From Burkholderiales bacterium UBA4615 (GTDB lineage Bacteria; Pseudomonadota; Gammaproteobacteria; Burkholderiales; Burkholderiaceae_E), in NCBI GenBank assembly GCA_002386465.1, contig DGIT01000105.1, forward strand, positions 821 through 13,661: a DNA stretch of 12,841 bases, given 5' to 3'. The notes under the pieces were generated by a model. The model was not told the origin of the DNA. It ran no database searches and saw only the letters and a list, made by a program, of their open reading frames with translations. Shown here piece after piece: positions 11,541 to 12,841 of this stretch (positions within the stretch are counted from its first letter, which is position 1; the number at the start of each line of letters is the position of its first letter). A program made the translations under genes and the position numbers.

Positions 11541-11587
11541 GCCTGAGCCCCCATTGTGGCCACTCGAAGAAGGCGGTACGCGGTGCA

Positions 11588-11620
11588 GCCCTCAGGCTGC
11601 CGCAGGCAGCCGCTGAGGGC
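11588..11620 (-). other. Strong hairpin over the map stop codon (map-glnD junction)
   Basis: GCCCTCAG (11588-11595) pairs with CTGAGGGC (11613-11620), and inside it GCTGCC (11596-11601) pairs with GGCAGC (11605-11610) around a 3-nt loop. The stem totals 14 perfect pairs, interrupted only by a 2-nt bulge at 11611-11612. The map stop codon (11592-11594) lies in one arm. In the map-to-glnD direction no T-run follows, so it is not a typical intrinsic terminator. It could act as a partial terminator, an RNA-processing site or a 3'-end stabiliser that sets the map:glnD ratio. The structure is seen directly; the role is inferred. Confidence 0.6.
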
Positions 11621-12401
11621 GGCTTGGGCACCCGCTGGACACCGTGAGCACATCGTAGCCGGTCTCGGTGACCAGTACCGTATGTTCCCACTGCGCAGAC
11701 AGACTGTGGTCCTTGGTGACAATGGTCCAACCATCGGCGAGTTCGCGAATCTCGCGCCGCCCGGCGTTGATCATGGGCTCGATCGTGAAAATCATGCCTG
11801 GCACCAGCGGCTCGCCCGTGCCCGGGCGCCCGTAATGGAGCACCTGTGGTTCTTCGTGAAACTTGCGCCCGATCCCATGCCCGCAGAACTCCCGCACGAT
11901 GGAAAATCCGAGGGCCTCGGCATGACGCTGAATGGCATGCCCGATATCGCCCAGCGTGGCGCCCGGGCGCACCTGATCAATGCCAAGCCACATGCATTCA
12001 AAGCTCACTTCACTCAGCCGGCGGGCAGCGATCGATGGTTCACCCACCGCGAACATGCGGCTGGTGTCGCCATGAAATCCATCCTTGATGACCGTGATGT
12101 CGATATTCAGTACGTCGCCATGCTTGAGCACCTTGTCGCCGGGGATGCCATGGCAGACCTGATGGTTCACCGAGGTGCAGATGGATTTGGGGAACGGGCG
12201 ATAGCCGGGCGGCGCGTAATTGAGCGGGGCGGGGACGGTCTGCTGCACATCGACCATGTACCGGTGGCACAGGATGTCAAGTTCGCCGGTGGTCACGCCC
12301 GGGCGCACATGCGGCGTGATGTAGTCGAGCACTTCTGAGGCCAGGCGGCAGGCCACGCGCATGGCGGCAATTTCTTCAGCTGTCTTCAGGGTGATCGTCA
12401 T
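11592..12401 (-). CDS. map: Type I methionine aminopeptidase Map
   Basis: Map removes the initiator methionine from nascent proteins when the second residue is small, in the cytosol after deformylation. The 269-residue protein shows the pita-bread fold motifs of type I enzymes. All five metal ligands are present: Asp101 (NIDITV), Asp112 (HGDTSRMF), His175 (GHGIGRKFHEEP), Glu208 (FTIEPM) and Glu239 (QWEHT), each four residues later than in E. coli Map. His84 (VCHGIP) corresponds to the catalytic His79. The ATG at 12401 gives the canonical short N terminus (MTITLKTAEEIAAMR), but the Shine-Dalgarno match upstream is weak. The last ~15 residues (SSGCPSRPQRLPAAA) are a lineage-specific tail, and part of that coding sequence forms a strong hairpin. 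The gene is divergent from rpsB and followed by glnD, the arrangement also known in E. coli. Confidence 0.97.
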   Translation of the reverse strand: MTITLKTAEEIAAMRVACRLASEVLDYITPHVRPGVTTGELDILCHRYMVDVQQTVPAPLNYAPPGYRPFPKSICTSVNHQVCHGIPGDKVLKHGDVLNIDITVIKDGFHGDTSRMFAVGEPSIAARRLSEVSFECMWLGIDQVRPGATLGDIGHAIQRHAEALGFSIVREFCGHGIGRKFHEEPQVLHYGRPGTGEPLVPGMIFTIEPMINAGRREIRELADGWTIVTKDHSLSAQWEHTVLVTETGYDVLTVSSGCPSRPQRLPAAA

Positions 12402-12406
12402 CGAAC

Positions 12407-12436
12407 TTGCCGCTAACTGGTTGTTCAGGCTATGAT
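12407..12436 (+). promoter_or_regulatory. Predicted sigma70 promoter for rpsB
   Basis: TTGCCG (12407-12412) and TATGAT (12431-12436) are separated by 18 nt. The -10 matches consensus at 5 of 6 positions and the -35 at 4 of 6. Transcription would begin near 12443 and enter rpsB after a leader of about 310 nt. I saw no better promoter nearer the gene. This is prediction from hexamers only. Confidence 0.5.
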
Positions 12437-12440
12437 TATA
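12435..12440 (-). promoter_or_regulatory. Predicted -10 element of the map promoter
   Basis: On the - strand this reads TATAAT, a perfect sigma70 -10, placed to start transcription near 12428 and give map a leader of roughly 27 nt. I could not find a convincing -35 at 16-18 nt (the region reads GGCCGT or GCCGTT). It shares two bases with the rpsB -10 on the other strand. Confidence 0.5.
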
Positions 12441-12442
12441 GG

Positions 12443-12752
12443 CTTGCCTGCATCAAAACGGCCCAGATGACCTGCTGCATTGGAACGCCTTTGGCGCGTC
12501 TTGCGGGCGGTCGGGCCGGCCGGTTTCAGGCAGACAGACGGAGCATCGCATGGTGCGGTGTCTTCGAAATCAGGTGCGCAGGTGCGCCGCGATGGTTTCG
12601 TGCTCAGTGCACGCAGGCAGCGCGGAGCGGGTGGTGGTCTTCAGGCAACGTGCCTGGTCCATCGGCTGCGGGAGGTCCCGAGGGTGCATGGCTGTGGCCG
12701 TGTTCGGGCGCCCGGCACAGCGCCAGACTTAACCCTTATGGAGTGAAGCCTC
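12443..12752 (+). promoter_or_regulatory. Long structured 5' leader of rpsB
   Basis: No convincing gene fills the 351-nt divergent gap 12402-12752. From the predicted start near 12443 the rpsB transcript would carry about 310 nt with several possible stem-loops. A compound hairpin spans 12565-12600: CGAAATC pairs with GGTTTCG outside, and GGTGC with GCGCC inside. A perfect 6-bp stem lies at 12642-12656 (CAGGCA/TGCCTG). CGGG/CCCG pairs around a tetraloop at 12669-12680, and a GCTGTG/CACAGC stem at 12691-12721 encloses the palindrome CGGGCGCCCG. In E. coli the rpsB leader is structured, mediates S2 autoregulation and overlaps the reported small RNA t44/tff. A comparable role here is inferred from position and structure. 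Confidence 0.45.
12740..12743 (+). promoter_or_regulatory. Shine-Dalgarno site of rpsB
   Basis: GGAG, 9 nt before ATG 12753, in the context TTATGGAGTGAAG. Spacing and match fix the rpsB start. The site lies 18 nt after the GCTGTG/CACAGC stem-loop. Confidence 0.75.
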
Positions 12753-12841
12753 ATGTCAACCATGCGTCAGATGCTGGAAGCGGGTGTGCATTTCGGACAC
12801 CAGACCCGTTTCTGGAACCCCAAGATGGCCCCCTACATTTT
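12753..12841 (+). CDS. rpsB: 30S ribosomal protein S2 (3' end cut by window)
   Basis: Only the first 29 codons plus two bases are present. They translate as MSTMRQMLEAGVHFGHQTRF followed by WNPKMAPYI, the highly conserved N terminus of ribosomal protein S2. The GVHFGHQTR and WNPKM motifs leave no realistic alternative. S2 sits on the 30S subunit near the mRNA exit and helps dock S1. The start is set by a GGAG site at 12740. The gene is transcribed away from map. By analogy with other proteobacteria, tsf is expected next, outside this window. Confidence 0.96.
   Translation, partial: MSTMRQMLEAGVHFGHQTRFWNPKMAPYI

Noticed and set aside
12480..12746. An 88-codon frame starting TTG in the rpsB leader
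   Set aside because: It has a rare start with no ribosome site, and its translation is typical of noncoding GC-rich DNA. It would also run over the rpsB ribosome binding site.

Overview
This window is a GC-rich stretch of bacterial core chromosome. Gene content and order (smc-zipA-ligA on one strand; glnD-map running away from rpsB) and the protein sequences point to a betaproteobacterium, most likely Burkholderiales and possibly Alcaligenaceae-like. That placement rests on remembered family sequences, not on a search. No insertion sequence, prophage, tRNA, rRNA, CRISPR array or other sign of transfer was seen.

Left part (1-8785, all + strand): the 3' 97% or so of smc (chromosome condensation ATPase), zipA (division-ring membrane anchor, 4-nt overlap with smc), ligA (NAD+-dependent DNA ligase, after a 68-nt gap), galU (UTP-glucose-1-phosphate uridylyltransferase, starting inside the end of ligA) and a methylthioinosine/methylthioadenosine phosphorylase (3-nt gap). 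The tight spacing suggests one or two co-transcribed units. They link chromosome organisation, division and replication/repair with envelope sugar-nucleotide supply and purine/methionine salvage.

Middle (8786-8906): a 121-nt convergent junction between the phosphorylase gene and glnD. It holds an imperfect stem-loop with no U-tract.

Right part (8907-12401, - strand): map (type I methionine aminopeptidase) followed by glnD (bifunctional PII uridylyltransferase/uridylyl-removing enzyme). A strong hairpin lies across the map stop codon between them.

Far right (12402-12841): a 351-nt divergent intergenic region, then the first 89 nt of rpsB (ribosomal protein S2), truncated by the window end. 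Back-to-back -10 elements overlap at 12431-12440, and the rpsB transcript would carry a leader of about 310 nt with several stem-loops. The glnD-map/rpsB arrangement matches that of E. coli and many other proteobacteria, where S2 regulates its own leader.

I see no clearly novel multi-gene system. The observations most worth following are regulatory (overlapping promoters, long rpsB leader, map-glnD hairpin) plus lineage-specific protein variation (LigA insertion, ZipA linker repeats, a probable 6-oxopurine-type phosphorylase).
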